Assembly (NCBI GenBank): GCA_964633145.1
Contig: CAZWFE010000010.1
Location: forward strand, 5,373 to 69,372
Direction: 5' to 3'
Length of the DNA stretch: 64,000 nt
Origin: CAJXSD01 sp964633145
GTDB taxonomy: Bacteria; Pseudomonadota; Alphaproteobacteria; Rhodobacterales; Rhodobacteraceae
A model generated the notes under the pieces. It did not search any database. It saw only the letters and a list, made by a program, of their open reading frames with translations, and had not been told where the DNA came from. The translations under genes and the position numbers were made by a program. This document shows, piece by piece, positions 27,727-36,102 of the stretch (within the stretch, counting starts at the first letter, position 1; each line of letters starts with the position of its first letter).

Positions 27727-28409
27727 TCGCGTCGAATGGCCGCCAGAATACGTCGCAGCCCGCCGGGGGCTACAAAAAATGAAATGCCAAAGCCTGCAAA
27801 AAACGCAGCCAAATCAGCGATCCAGGTGAAATTCGACCCAAAGAGCATACCAAATAACAACTGCACGCCCATTAGCATTGCAATCAATGTAAACGCCTGT
27901 GCCTGTGGTCCGTGACCTGCACGCAGCGCCACCCAGTTCAGGAACGAATAGGCCCCAATCAACCCATAGATCCCAACAAAACTGCCAAACAGCCATTCCG
28001 TTTCAGGTGCAAACACAGAAAAGACAACGGCAGCCACAATGGCTGATACAAAATATATCACCAACGTGGCCCATTCAGAAAACACCTGTCCCACCATGCG
28101 CCCCATTGCCAGCAATAACGCAATGGCGATCCCTGCCCCGACAGTGGACCCATTTACAAACGAATACGTCACAAAGCGCACCAACAAATCGGTCGGATAT
28201 TGCCCCTGTTCCAACATCCACCACAATACAGCAGGTGTCAGCGCATAATCGCTGACCGCGGCATTGCGCCAACCAATGGCAGATGCGTCCCCTAAAATCC
28301 CCATAGAGCCCAGAACAAAAATTACCTCGATCCCAGCAATGAAAACGAACAATCCCATAATGACAGATGGCATTGGGTTTAGGATAGGCTGTGGGCGATT
28401 GTGATCCAT
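27723..28409 (-). CDS. Rhomboid-like membrane protein lacking the catalytic dyad
   Basis: A 228-residue protein with about six membrane helices and rhomboid-like spacing (RFVTYSFVNGS, YGLIGAYSFLNW, and a small-residue C-terminal helix). The catalytic GxSG position reads GSFVGIYGL, with Phe where active rhomboids have Ser, and the histidine position in the last helix reads ADLAAFFAGF, with Asp for His. It is therefore probably a proteolytically inactive pseudo-rhomboid. Its place between murJ and trpS is, as I recall, conserved in Roseobacter relatives. Substrate or partner is unknown. Confidence 0.75.
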   Translation of the reverse strand: MDHNRPQPILNPMPSVIMGLFVFIAGIEVIFVLGSMGILGDASAIGWRNAAVSDYALTPAVLWWMLEQGQYPTDLLVRFVTYSFVNGSTVGAGIAIALLLAMGRMVGQVFSEWATLVIYFVSAIVAAVVFSVFAPETEWLFGSFVGIYGLIGAYSFLNWVALRAGHGPQAQAFTLIAMLMGVQLLFGMLFGSNFTWIADLAAFFAGFGISFFVAPGGLRRILAAIRRD

Positions 28410-28484
28410 TTGGTCCTCTTGCTTGACGTGGTATCACCCTAGGGTTAGACGGTTTGCAACAAAACTTCTAGTCGGAGAATATAG

Positions 28485-29522
28485 ATGACTGATGCGGCGA
28501 CCACAGACGTAAACGCCAAATTCACCCCGCGCGTGTTTTCCGGGATAAAACCATCCGGTGGTTTGACCTTGGGCAATTACCTAGGCGCGATCAAACGCTT
28601 TGTTGATATGCAGGGTGGGGATTTTGAAACCATCTATTGCGTGGTCGATCTGCATGCCATCACCGTCTGGCAGGACCCGTCCGAGCTGCGCAATGCCACC
28701 CGCGAAGTGGCCGCAGGTTTCATCGCATCCGGCATCGACCCTGAAAAATCGGTTTTGTTCAATCAATCCCAAGTGTCCCAGCATGCCGAATTGGGATGGT
28801 TGTTCAACTGTGTCGCCCGTGTCGGTTGGATGAACCGCATGACACAGTTCAAAGACAAAGCAGGATCAAACGCGGAAAAGGTATCTTTAGGCCTTTATGC
28901 TTATCCATCACTGATGGCCGCGGATATTTTGCTCTATCACGCCACGCATGTCCCAGTGGGCGAGGATCAAAAACAACACGTCGAATTGACCCGCGATATT
29001 GCGCAGAAATTCAATCACGATTTCAAGGTGGATTTTTTCCCCGAAACGAAACCCGTGATCGAAGGCCCAGCCACGCGCGTCATGAACCTGCGTGACGGGT
29101 CCAAGAAAATGTCAAAATCGGGTGAAAGCGATATGGAACGCATCAACATGACCGATGATGCCGACACCATCGCCAAAAAATTCAAAAAGGCCAAAACCGA
29201 TCCAGAACCACTGCCCGACACGTTGGACGGACTGGCGGGCCGCCCCGAGGCGCGCAATCTGGTCGATATCTATGCCGCACTGTCCGATCAAACATCGCAA
29301 CAGGTCATTACAGAATATGCCGGCGCAGGCTGGGGCAAATTCAAACCCGCACTGGCGGATTTGGCAGTCGATAAATTGGCCCCCATTTCCACAGAAATGT
29401 CACGTCTGATGGCGGACCCTGCCGAAATTGACCGCATTTTGGCCCGCGGTGCAGAACGCGCGCGCGACATCGCGCAGCCCATTTTGCAGCAGGCCTATGA
29501 TATTGTCGGGTTCGTTAGGTAA
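28485..29522 (+). CDS. trpS: Tryptophanyl-tRNA synthetase
   Basis: Class I aminoacyl-tRNA synthetase (345 residues) charging tRNA-Trp. The HIGH-like motif appears as SGIKPSGGLTLGNYLGA near residue 20 and KMSKS as SKKMSKSGESD near 205; YPSLMAADILLYHATHVPVG is the conserved tryptophan-site region. CGGAGAATATAG precedes the ATG. A weak promoter (TTGACG-N17-TAGACG, 28423-28451) lies upstream, in the divergent gap with the rhomboid-like gene. Confidence 0.97.
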   Translation: MTDAATTDVNAKFTPRVFSGIKPSGGLTLGNYLGAIKRFVDMQGGDFETIYCVVDLHAITVWQDPSELRNATREVAAGFIASGIDPEKSVLFNQSQVSQHAELGWLFNCVARVGWMNRMTQFKDKAGSNAEKVSLGLYAYPSLMAADILLYHATHVPVGEDQKQHVELTRDIAQKFNHDFKVDFFPETKPVIEGPATRVMNLRDGSKKMSKSGESDMERINMTDDADTIAKKFKKAKTDPEPLPDTLDGLAGRPEARNLVDIYAALSDQTSQQVITEYAGAGWGKFKPALADLAVDKLAPISTEMSRLMADPAEIDRILARGAERARDIAQPILQQAYDIVGFVR

Positions 29523-29674
29523 CATCCGATCAACGCATCTCTTTGCAGTTTTAGAAACCATATGTGCTGGGGCCTGAAATTGGGGTGCGTTGTGTGCAGC
29601 CACGTTCTTCTTGACACAGGCGCATTGCTAGCGGCAGACTAAGCACTGCAAAATCGCTATGAATGGGGAACCAG

Positions 29675-30130
29675 ATGCGCAAGTTCTTGGTCGTATTAGA
29701 CGACAGCCGCGAATGCCTGAATGCCATGCGGTTTGCCGCAATGCGGGCATCTAAATCAGGGGGTGGTGTCGCAATTTTGTCGGTGATTCCCCCAGATGAA
29801 TTCAATCATTGGATCGGTGTCGGCGACCTCATGCGCCAAGAGGCCCGCGAACGTATCGAGGCGCACTATGAGGTGTTTGCCAAATGGATGCGAGATCGGC
29901 AAAACATTGATCCCGAATTGCACATTCGCGAAGGCGAAGCCGTTACCGAAATTTTGGCCCATATCGAATCTGACCCCGAAATCGGCATTTTGGTTTTGGG
30001 CGCGGGCTTAGACAAAAAGGGGCCAGGCCCCTTGGTCAGCCAGCTGTCGAAAAACGCAGGCACTCTGCCCTGTCCAATCACTATCGTCCCGGGCAATCTG
30101 ACCAAGGAACAACTTGACGCCCTGACATGA
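29675..30130 (+). CDS. Universal stress protein (UspA) family
   Basis: A 151-residue cytoplasmic Usp-fold protein. It starts RKFLVVLDDSRECLNAMRFA (the usual beta1-loop of Usp proteins) and contains ILVLGAGLDKKGPGPLVSQL, corresponding to the glycine-rich ATP-loop region, and ends CPITIVPGNL. Role in stress survival is only a family inference. The ATG at 29675 has GGGGA upstream. It overlaps the following VOC gene as ATGA. The 152-base gap before it shows no clear promoter. Confidence 0.88.
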   Translation: MRKFLVVLDDSRECLNAMRFAAMRASKSGGGVAILSVIPPDEFNHWIGVGDLMRQEARERIEAHYEVFAKWMRDRQNIDPELHIREGEAVTEILAHIESDPEIGILVLGAGLDKKGPGPLVSQLSKNAGTLPCPITIVPGNLTKEQLDALT

Positions 30131-30528
30131 ACACACAATCGATCCATGCGTTTGCGATCACTGTTCCCGACTATGACGACGCGATTGATTATTATTGCGG
30201 TATCTTGGGGTTTGAACTTATCCAAGACACACGGCTCACACCAGACAAACGCTGGGTATTGATCCGCCCCAAGGGCGCGCAAGGATCCAACATCCTTTTG
30301 GCGCGCGCCGCATCCGCAGAGCAAAGCGCAAGCATTGGCAATCAAACCGGCGGACGGGTGTTTATATTTCTGAACACCGATGATTTTGAACGCGACTACG
30401 CAGCCTATCGCGCCAAAGGGGTCGCATTCATCGAAACACCCCGGCGCGAAACATATGGCGTCGTATGCAAATTCCGCGATCGGTTTGGGAACCTTTGGGA
30501 TTTGCTTGAGCTAACACAATCTCTTTAG
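30127..30528 (+). CDS. VOC-family (glyoxalase/bleomycin-resistance-like) protein
   Basis: A 133-residue protein with two VOC beta-alpha-beta-beta-beta modules: HAFAITVPDYDDAIDYYCGILGFEL and the C-terminal FRDRFGNLWDLLELTQSL. A histidine near residue 6 and the glutamate in DLLEL could be metal ligands, as in glyoxalase I. Members include lyases, dioxygenases and resistance proteins, so no substrate is proposed. It is coupled to the usp gene by a 4-base overlap. Confidence 0.85.
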   Translation: MNTQSIHAFAITVPDYDDAIDYYCGILGFELIQDTRLTPDKRWVLIRPKGAQGSNILLARAASAEQSASIGNQTGGRVFIFLNTDDFERDYAAYRAKGVAFIETPRRETYGVVCKFRDRFGNLWDLLELTQSL

Positions 30529-30544
30529 AATCGGTCTAAGTTAC

Positions 30545-30574
30545 TTGACATTACTGGTCCGAAATTCCATATCT
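30545..30574 (+). promoter_or_regulatory. Sigma-70-type promoter for nfuA
   Basis: TTGACA (30545-30550), an 18-base spacer, and ATATCT (30569-30574) lie 24 bases before the nfuA start. The -35 box is a perfect consensus. This implies nfuA, tsaB and rimI can be transcribed separately from the upstream usp-VOC pair. Confidence 0.5.
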
Positions 30575-30597
30575 TGGGCGAGAGATGGAGCCCAGTC

Positions 30598-31158
30598 ATG
30601 TTTATTCAAACCGAATCCACACCAAACCCAGCGACACTGAAATTCCTGCCCGGTCTAACCGTGCTTGAGGATGGAACAGCCGATTTTCCATCCGCAGATG
30701 GTACAGAATCGTCACCACTCGCCCAGCGTATCTTTGCGGTATCTGGCGTTTCGGGTGTGTTTTTGGGCCGTGATTTTGTCACAGTGACCAAATCTGACGA
30801 CGTGGATTGGGATCACATCAAACCATCCCTATTGGGCGCGATCATGGAACATTACCAATCGGGCCAACCTGCATTAATCGGGGCTGGCGCGGCGGAACAT
30901 GGCGACAACCATGATGGTGCAGATGCAGAAATCGTCGGTCAAATCAAAGAACTGCTAGACACACGCGTGCGTCCAGCGGTGGCCCAAGACGGCGGGGACA
31001 TCACATTTCACGGCTTTGAACGCGGTGTCGTTTACCTGCAAATGAAAGGCGCCTGCGCAGGATGCCCATCGTCAACAATGACGTTGAAAATGGGGATCGA
31101 AAACCTGCTGCGCCACTATATCCCCGAGGTGGCCGAGGTGCGCCCAGTTGAACTGTGA
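30598..31158 (+). CDS. nfuA: NfuA/NifU-family Fe-S cluster carrier
   Basis: A 186-residue scaffold or carrier for Fe-S clusters. The Nfu N-terminal domain (MFIQTESTPNPATLKFLPG to about residue 90) is followed by the NifU-like domain (about 115-186) with the cluster-binding CAGCPSS. It may serve the many Fe-S enzymes of this genome, including the formate dehydrogenase. The ATG at 30598 follows GGAG. The tsaB start codon lies within its last codons. Confidence 0.93.
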   Translation: MFIQTESTPNPATLKFLPGLTVLEDGTADFPSADGTESSPLAQRIFAVSGVSGVFLGRDFVTVTKSDDVDWDHIKPSLLGAIMEHYQSGQPALIGAGAAEHGDNHDGADAEIVGQIKELLDTRVRPAVAQDGGDITFHGFERGVVYLQMKGACAGCPSSTMTLKMGIENLLRHYIPEVAEVRPVEL

Positions 31159-31753
31159 TCCAGTCATAATCGCATTTGATACATCGGCCGCGCATTGCGC
31201 GGCCTGTGTGCTTGTGGGGGATCGCATTGGCGCAAATATTGTGAAACCAATGGCCCGTGGACAGGCAGAAACGATCCCATCCCTGCTAGACGATGTTTTG
31301 AAACAATCCGGCCAATCATGGAACACGGTCACAGCGATCGCCGTTGGGACCGGACCGGGCAATTTCACCGGAATCCGCATTTCTGTGTCACTGGCGCGCG
31401 GGCTATCACTTGCACGAAATATTCCTGCGATTGGGGTCACCCAGTTCGATGCAACATGGCTAAATGAACGCCAGAATGCGGTGGCAACTGTGCCCGCCCC
31501 GCGGGATCAGATATATTACGCCATGCGTAACAGCGGTATTGCCAGTGCGACACTGGGCCCACAATCGGACGCTGATGCACTTGGCCTGCCTGTCTTGCCA
31601 CAGCTCGACACCACAACATTGGTCGAACGCATTGCGCTGGTCGCACATCAGCGCCTAGCGCAGACCGACAGACATGACAAACCGATCCCGTTTTATATCA
31701 AGCCTGCGGATGCCGCCCCGTCCAAGGATACCGCGCCACAGCGTTTGACATGA
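31148..31753 (+). CDS. tsaB: tRNA threonylcarbamoyladenosine biosynthesis protein TsaB
   Basis: A 201-residue ASKHA-fold partner of TsaD in making t6A37 on ANN-decoding tRNAs. The N-terminus IIAFDTSAAHCAACVL and the GTGPGNFTGIRISVSLARGLS segment (about residues 67-86) are diagnostic. No ATG or GTG is in frame near the expected start. TTG 31148 overlaps nfuA by 11 bases and gives a normal N-terminus. It overlaps rimI as ATGA, the classical tsaB-rimI pairing. Confidence 0.92.
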   Translation: MNCDPVIIAFDTSAAHCAACVLVGDRIGANIVKPMARGQAETIPSLLDDVLKQSGQSWNTVTAIAVGTGPGNFTGIRISVSLARGLSLARNIPAIGVTQFDATWLNERQNAVATVPAPRDQIYYAMRNSGIASATLGPQSDADALGLPVLPQLDTTTLVERIALVAHQRLAQTDRHDKPIPFYIKPADAAPSKDTAPQRLT

Positions 31754-32181
31754 CCCCGCAACAAATGGCCGATCTGCATGCGGCATCAGGACCTGATCAA
31801 CGACCTTGGACCGCGGACGAATACGCCAAGGCACTGACCGATCCAAATTGCGTCGTTTCAGCAAATTCAAATGGCTTTGCCATTGGCACTGCGATCATGG
31901 ACCAAGCTGAATTACATATGATCATCGTCGACCACAAAATCCGTCGATCAGGCCAGGGCCAAATCCTGATACAAGCGTTCGAACATGCCTGCCGATTGCG
32001 TGGCGCAACCAACATTATCCTAGAAGTCAGTATCGCAAATAGTCCGGCCAAAATGTTTTACGCCACGAATGGATACACACAGGTTGGGGTGCGCAAACAG
32101 TATTATAAAACCCGCAGTGGTGGTGTCACAGATGCACTTGTATTGGCGAAATCTTTGGAAACAAACGATTTGCCTGGCTGA
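31750..32181 (+). CDS. rimI: GNAT N-acetyltransferase, RimI-like
   Basis: A 143-residue GNAT acetyltransferase; RimI acetylates the N-terminus of ribosomal protein S18. The acetyl-CoA loop is in HKIRRSGQGQILIQAF (R/QxxGxG/A type) near residue 60-75, followed by LEVSIANSPAKMFYATNGY, a RimI-like beta5 segment. Context directly after tsaB supports the assignment; the sequence alone only proves the GNAT fold. Confidence 0.85.
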   Translation: MTPQQMADLHAASGPDQRPWTADEYAKALTDPNCVVSANSNGFAIGTAIMDQAELHMIIVDHKIRRSGQGQILIQAFEHACRLRGATNIILEVSIANSPAKMFYATNGYTQVGVRKQYYKTRSGGVTDALVLAKSLETNDLPG

Positions 32182-32291
32182 CTTTACGTTAACTTGGAAA
32201 AACTGGTTGACCATTCCGGCATATCACGGCCTTATTAGTCCATCCAAAACAAATGGAACCAGACTGAGTCTGTAATCTGTGGGAGAGAACC

Positions 32292-33281
32292 ATGACATTT
32301 ATGAAAAAAATTCTGGGCGCGACAACTGCTTTGGTTGTTGGCGCTGGCGCAGCATTTGCTGAACCTGCGTTGATTTTCGATTTGGGCGGCAAGTTCGACA
32401 AATCATTCAACGAAATGGCGTTCACTGGCGCACAACGCTGGGCCGAAGAAACCGGCAATTCATTCCGCGAAATCGAACTGCAATCCGAAGCACAGCGCGA
32501 ACAAGCTCTGCGCCGTTTTGCAGAAGCGGGTGCAAACCCAATCGTGATGGCAGGCTTTGCCTTTGCATCGGCGTTGGAAACAGTTGCAGATGAATACCCC
32601 GACACAAAATTCACAATCATTGACATGGTTGTCGATAAACCAAACGTACGTTCCGTTGTGTTCAACGAACACGAAGGATCCTACCTGGTCGGTATGATGG
32701 CTGCCCAAGCATCGAAATCCGGCACCGTTGGGTTCATCGGTGGTATGGATATTCCGCTGATCCGTAAATTCGCATGCGGCTATGTCCAAGGCGCCAAAGC
32801 GGTCAACCCAGACGCAACCGTGATCCAAAACATGACCGGCACAACACCTGCTGCATGGAATGACCCCGTAAAAGGTTCTGAATTGACCAAAGCCCAAATC
32901 GCCCAAGGCGCAGACGTTGTATACGCAGCAGCAGGCGGTACAGGTGTTGGCGTTCTGCAAACCGCCGCAGACGAAGGCATCTTGTCCATCGGTGTGGACA
33001 GCAACCAAAACTATATGCACCCTGGCAAAGTTTTGACATCCATGATGAAACGCGTGGACAACGCCGTTTATGATGCCTTTACCCAAGGTGAAAATCTGGA
33101 AACCGGTTTCAATGTGATGGGTCTGTCCAACGGTGGTGTCGGCTATGCATTGGATGACAACAACGCCGCATTGGTCAGCGCCGATATGCAGGCCGCAGTT
33201 GACGCAGCAGCAGCAGCGATTGGATCGGGCGCACTGTCTGTCCACGATTACATGTCAGACAACAGCTGCCCAGTCGAATAA
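32292..33281 (+). CDS. BMP-family ABC transporter substrate-binding protein
   Basis: A 329-residue periplasmic binding protein of the Bmp/Med (PnrA-like) family, which mainly binds nucleosides or purines. A cleavable signal peptide (KKILGATTALVVGAGAAFA) is followed by IFDLGGKFDKSFNEMAFTGA, GFIGGMDIPLIRKFACGY and VYAAAGGTGVGVLQTA. GGGAGAG precedes the ATG. It leads the four-gene importer operon 32.3-37.1 kb. A short palindrome CAGACT-g-AGTCTG (32260-32272) sits just upstream and may be regulatory. The ligand is inferred from the family. Confidence 0.92.
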   Translation: MTFMKKILGATTALVVGAGAAFAEPALIFDLGGKFDKSFNEMAFTGAQRWAEETGNSFREIELQSEAQREQALRRFAEAGANPIVMAGFAFASALETVADEYPDTKFTIIDMVVDKPNVRSVVFNEHEGSYLVGMMAAQASKSGTVGFIGGMDIPLIRKFACGYVQGAKAVNPDATVIQNMTGTTPAAWNDPVKGSELTKAQIAQGADVVYAAAGGTGVGVLQTAADEGILSIGVDSNQNYMHPGKVLTSMMKRVDNAVYDAFTQGENLETGFNVMGLSNGGVGYALDDNNAALVSADMQAAVDAAAAAIGSGALSVHDYMSDNSCPVE

Positions 33282-33286
33282 ATCAG

Positions 33287-34849
33287 ATGACATCGGTGCA
33301 ATCACAGGGGCGGCAGGAAACTGGCGCCCCAGCCATTGAGCTGGTTGGTATTTCAAAAGCCTTTGGCCCTGTTCAAGCAAACAAAGATATTTCCATCCGC
33401 GTGATGCCCGGGACAATCCATGGTATCATTGGCGAAAATGGCGCGGGCAAATCAACCCTGATGTCCATTCTATATGGATTTTACAAAGCCGACGCAGGCG
33501 AAATTTTCATTCACGGGAAACGCACGCAAATCCCCGACAGCCAAGCCGCCATCGCAGCCGGAATCGGCATGGTGTTTCAGCATTTCAAACTGGTCCAGAA
33601 TTTTAGCGTGCTTGAAAACATTATTCTTGGCGCCGAGGATGGGGCTTTATTGCGCCCGTCTCTGGCCAAAGCCAGAAAAACCTTGGCAGAACTGGCCCAA
33701 GAATATGAATTGGACGTTGATCCAGACGCATTGATCCAGGATCTGTCAGTGGGCCATCAACAACGCGTGGAAATCCTAAAGGCGCTGTATCGACAAGCCG
33801 ATATTTTGATTTTGGATGAACCCACAGGCGTTTTGACCCCATCCGAGGCAGATCAGCTGTTCCGGATCCTGGGCCGCCTGCGTGAAGAGGGCAAAACGAT
33901 CATCCTGATCACACACAAATTACGCGAAATCATGGACATCACGGATACGGTTTCTGTGATGCGCCGCGGTCAGATGACCGCAACAGTGCAAACATCACAG
34001 ACCAATCCCCAAAACCTTGCTGAATTGATGGTTGGCCGCAAAGTGTTGCTGCAAGTCGATAAAAAACCCGCCCAGCCCGGCGCCCCAATTTTAGAGGTTG
34101 AAAACCTACACGTTTGGGACGACGCCGGTGTTGAACGGCTAAAGGGTATATCCCTATCGCTGCGCGCTGGCGAAGTGTTGGGCATTGCGGGTGTTGCTGG
34201 AAATGGCCAATCCGAATTGCTTGAGGTTTTGGGCGGCTATATGCCTGCGACGGGAACCTTGCGCATGCGGGACCACGAATTACCACTGTCGGGCCCCAAC
34301 AGCGATGGAAAATCACGCCGCGATAGTGGAATTGCACATGTACCCGAGGACCGACAAACCGAAGGCTTGGTAATGGATTTCATGGCGTGGGAAAACGTCG
34401 CCTTTGGGTATCATCGCAAGGAACGCTATCAGTCCGGTATTTTCATGAACAACAGCGCAATTTACGCTGATGCCGCTGACAAAATGGAACGCTTTGACGT
34501 GCGCCCGCCAAACCCGAAATTGTCAGCCAAGAATTTCTCGGGTGGGAACCAACAAAAAATCGTCGTCGCCCGCGAAATCGAGGCCGAGCCAGATGTTTTG
34601 CTTATCGGTCAACCCACGCGCGGCGTCGATATTGGGGCCATCGAATTTATACATAAAAAAATCATCGAACTGCGTGACCAAGGCAAAGCAATTTTGTTGG
34701 TGTCCGTTGAATTGGATGAAATCATATCTTTGTCAGACCGGATCACTGTCATGTTTGATGGCCAGATTATGGGTGAACGTCTGCCGGATCAAACAGATGA
34801 AAAAGAATTGGGTTTGATGATGGCCGGTATCGCAGAGGGAATGAGATAA
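33287..34849 (+). CDS. ABC transporter ATPase with two nucleotide-binding domains (nucleoside-type importer)
   Basis: A 520-residue fused ATPase of the sugar/nucleoside (CUT2-like) class. Domain 1 (about 15-260) has Walker A GENGAGKST and signature LSVGHQQRVEI; domain 2 (about 265-510) has the degenerate loop GVAGNGQSE and signature SGGNQQKIV. It drives uptake together with the two permeases and the BMP protein. It starts 5 bases after the binding-protein stop, and its stop overlaps the next start (TAATG). Confidence 0.95.
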   Translation: MTSVQSQGRQETGAPAIELVGISKAFGPVQANKDISIRVMPGTIHGIIGENGAGKSTLMSILYGFYKADAGEIFIHGKRTQIPDSQAAIAAGIGMVFQHFKLVQNFSVLENIILGAEDGALLRPSLAKARKTLAELAQEYELDVDPDALIQDLSVGHQQRVEILKALYRQADILILDEPTGVLTPSEADQLFRILGRLREEGKTIILITHKLREIMDITDTVSVMRRGQMTATVQTSQTNPQNLAELMVGRKVLLQVDKKPAQPGAPILEVENLHVWDDAGVERLKGISLSLRAGEVLGIAGVAGNGQSELLEVLGGYMPATGTLRMRDHELPLSGPNSDGKSRRDSGIAHVPEDRQTEGLVMDFMAWENVAFGYHRKERYQSGIFMNNSAIYADAADKMERFDVRPPNPKLSAKNFSGGNQQKIVVAREIEAEPDVLLIGQPTRGVDIGAIEFIHKKIIELRDQGKAILLVSVELDEIISLSDRITVMFDGQIMGERLPDQTDEKELGLMMAGIAEGMR

Positions 34850-36098
34850 TGCAAAAAATGCCAGCTTGGGCAGATATTGTTCTGATCCCGCTAATTTCCC
34901 TGTTTCTTGCAGCCGTCATTTCTGGATTGGTGATCATAGGCATTGGTGAGGATCCAGTTGCAGCCGTAAAAATGATGGTCACAGGGGCCGTTGGGTCCAC
35001 CTATGGCTGGGGCTATACCCTGTATTACGCAACGAATTTTATGTTTACCGGTCTTGCGGTTGCGGTTGCATTCCATGCGCGCATGTTCAACATCGGCGGC
35101 GAAGGGCAAGCCATGCTGGGCGGGCTGGGTGTGGCATTGGTCGCACTTTATATTCCTTGGCCACATTGGACCCTAGCCATTATTGGTTGTTCGGTCGGGG
35201 CGGCATTGCTGGGGGCAGCCTGGGCCTATATCCCTGCAATATTGCAAGCCAAGCGTGGCAGCCACATTGTGATTACCACAATTATGTTTAACTTTATTGC
35301 GGCGGCGCTGTTGAACTATTTGCTTGTGAATATCTTGCGGCCACCGACATCTATGGACCCTGCTACCGCCAGCTTTCCAATGGCCACACATTTGCCCACG
35401 CTGCATGATCTGTTGACACCGCTTGGGATTAAGTTTTCCAAAGCTGCACCTGCAAATGTAAGTTTGGTTCTAGCCCTTTTGGCTGCGTTTTTTGTTTGGG
35501 TGCTGATTTGGCGCACAAAGCTAGGCTATGAAATCCGCGCATTNNNNNNNNNNNNNNNNNNNNNNNNNNNNNNNNNNNNNNNNNNNNNNNNNNNNNNNNN
35601 NNNNNNNNNNNNNNNNNNNNNNNNNNNNNNNNNNNNNNNNNNNTTTTTGTTTGGGTGCTGATTTGGCGCACAAAGCTAGGCTATGAAATCCGCGCATTCG
35701 GTCAATCTGAATCCGCGGCCAAATATGCAGGCATCAACCCAGTCAAAATAACCGTTATTGCCATGCTGATTTCCGGCGCGCTTGCGGGAATGATGGCCAT
35801 CAACACAACGATGGGCGAAAGCGAACGGTTGATTTTGAACATGACCGAGGGCGCTGGGTTTATCGGCATCGCAGTGGCACTGATGGGGCGCAGCCATCCG
35901 TTCGGCGTGGTTTTGGCATCAATCTTGTTCGGATTTTTGTACCAAGGCGGCGCAGAATTGGCGTTGTGGACATCCATCCCACGCGAATTGATCGTTGTGA
36001 TCCAAGCCTTGGTGATTTTATTTACGGGTGCGCTGGACAACATGGTGCGCGCGCCTTTGGAAAAAATCTTTGTCAAACTGAACCGGAACAAGGGGTAA
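34849..36098 (+). CDS. ABC transporter permease 1 (BMP-linked), interrupted by a false gap
   Basis: Inner-membrane permease of the nucleoside/sugar (BPD_transp_2) family with many hydrophobic helices, FNIGGEGQAMLGGLGVAL near residue 85, and GAGFIGIAVALMGRSHPFGV in the second half. A 100-N gap (35544-35643) cuts it, but the 55 bases before the gap (35489-35543) are repeated after it (35644-35698). Removing the Ns and one copy restores a single 364-residue protein in frame. As written the extra 155 bases cause a frameshift. Confidence 0.92.
35544..35643. other. 100-N assembly gap inside permease 1, flanked by 55-bp identical ends
   Basis: Same structure as the gap in phzF: the 55 bases at 35489-35543 and 35644-35698 are identical, and collapsing them restores the permease frame. 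This points to a contig overlap of one 55-mer, not to missing sequence. Confidence 0.9.
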
Positions 36099-36102
36099 AG
36101 CC

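Noticed and set aside
32460..33245. A 261-codon minus-strand frame opposite the BMP binding-protein gene
   Set aside because: Cys/His/Phe-rich composition is typical of antisense frames. The plus strand encodes a complete, motif-bearing binding protein with signal peptide and ribosome site.
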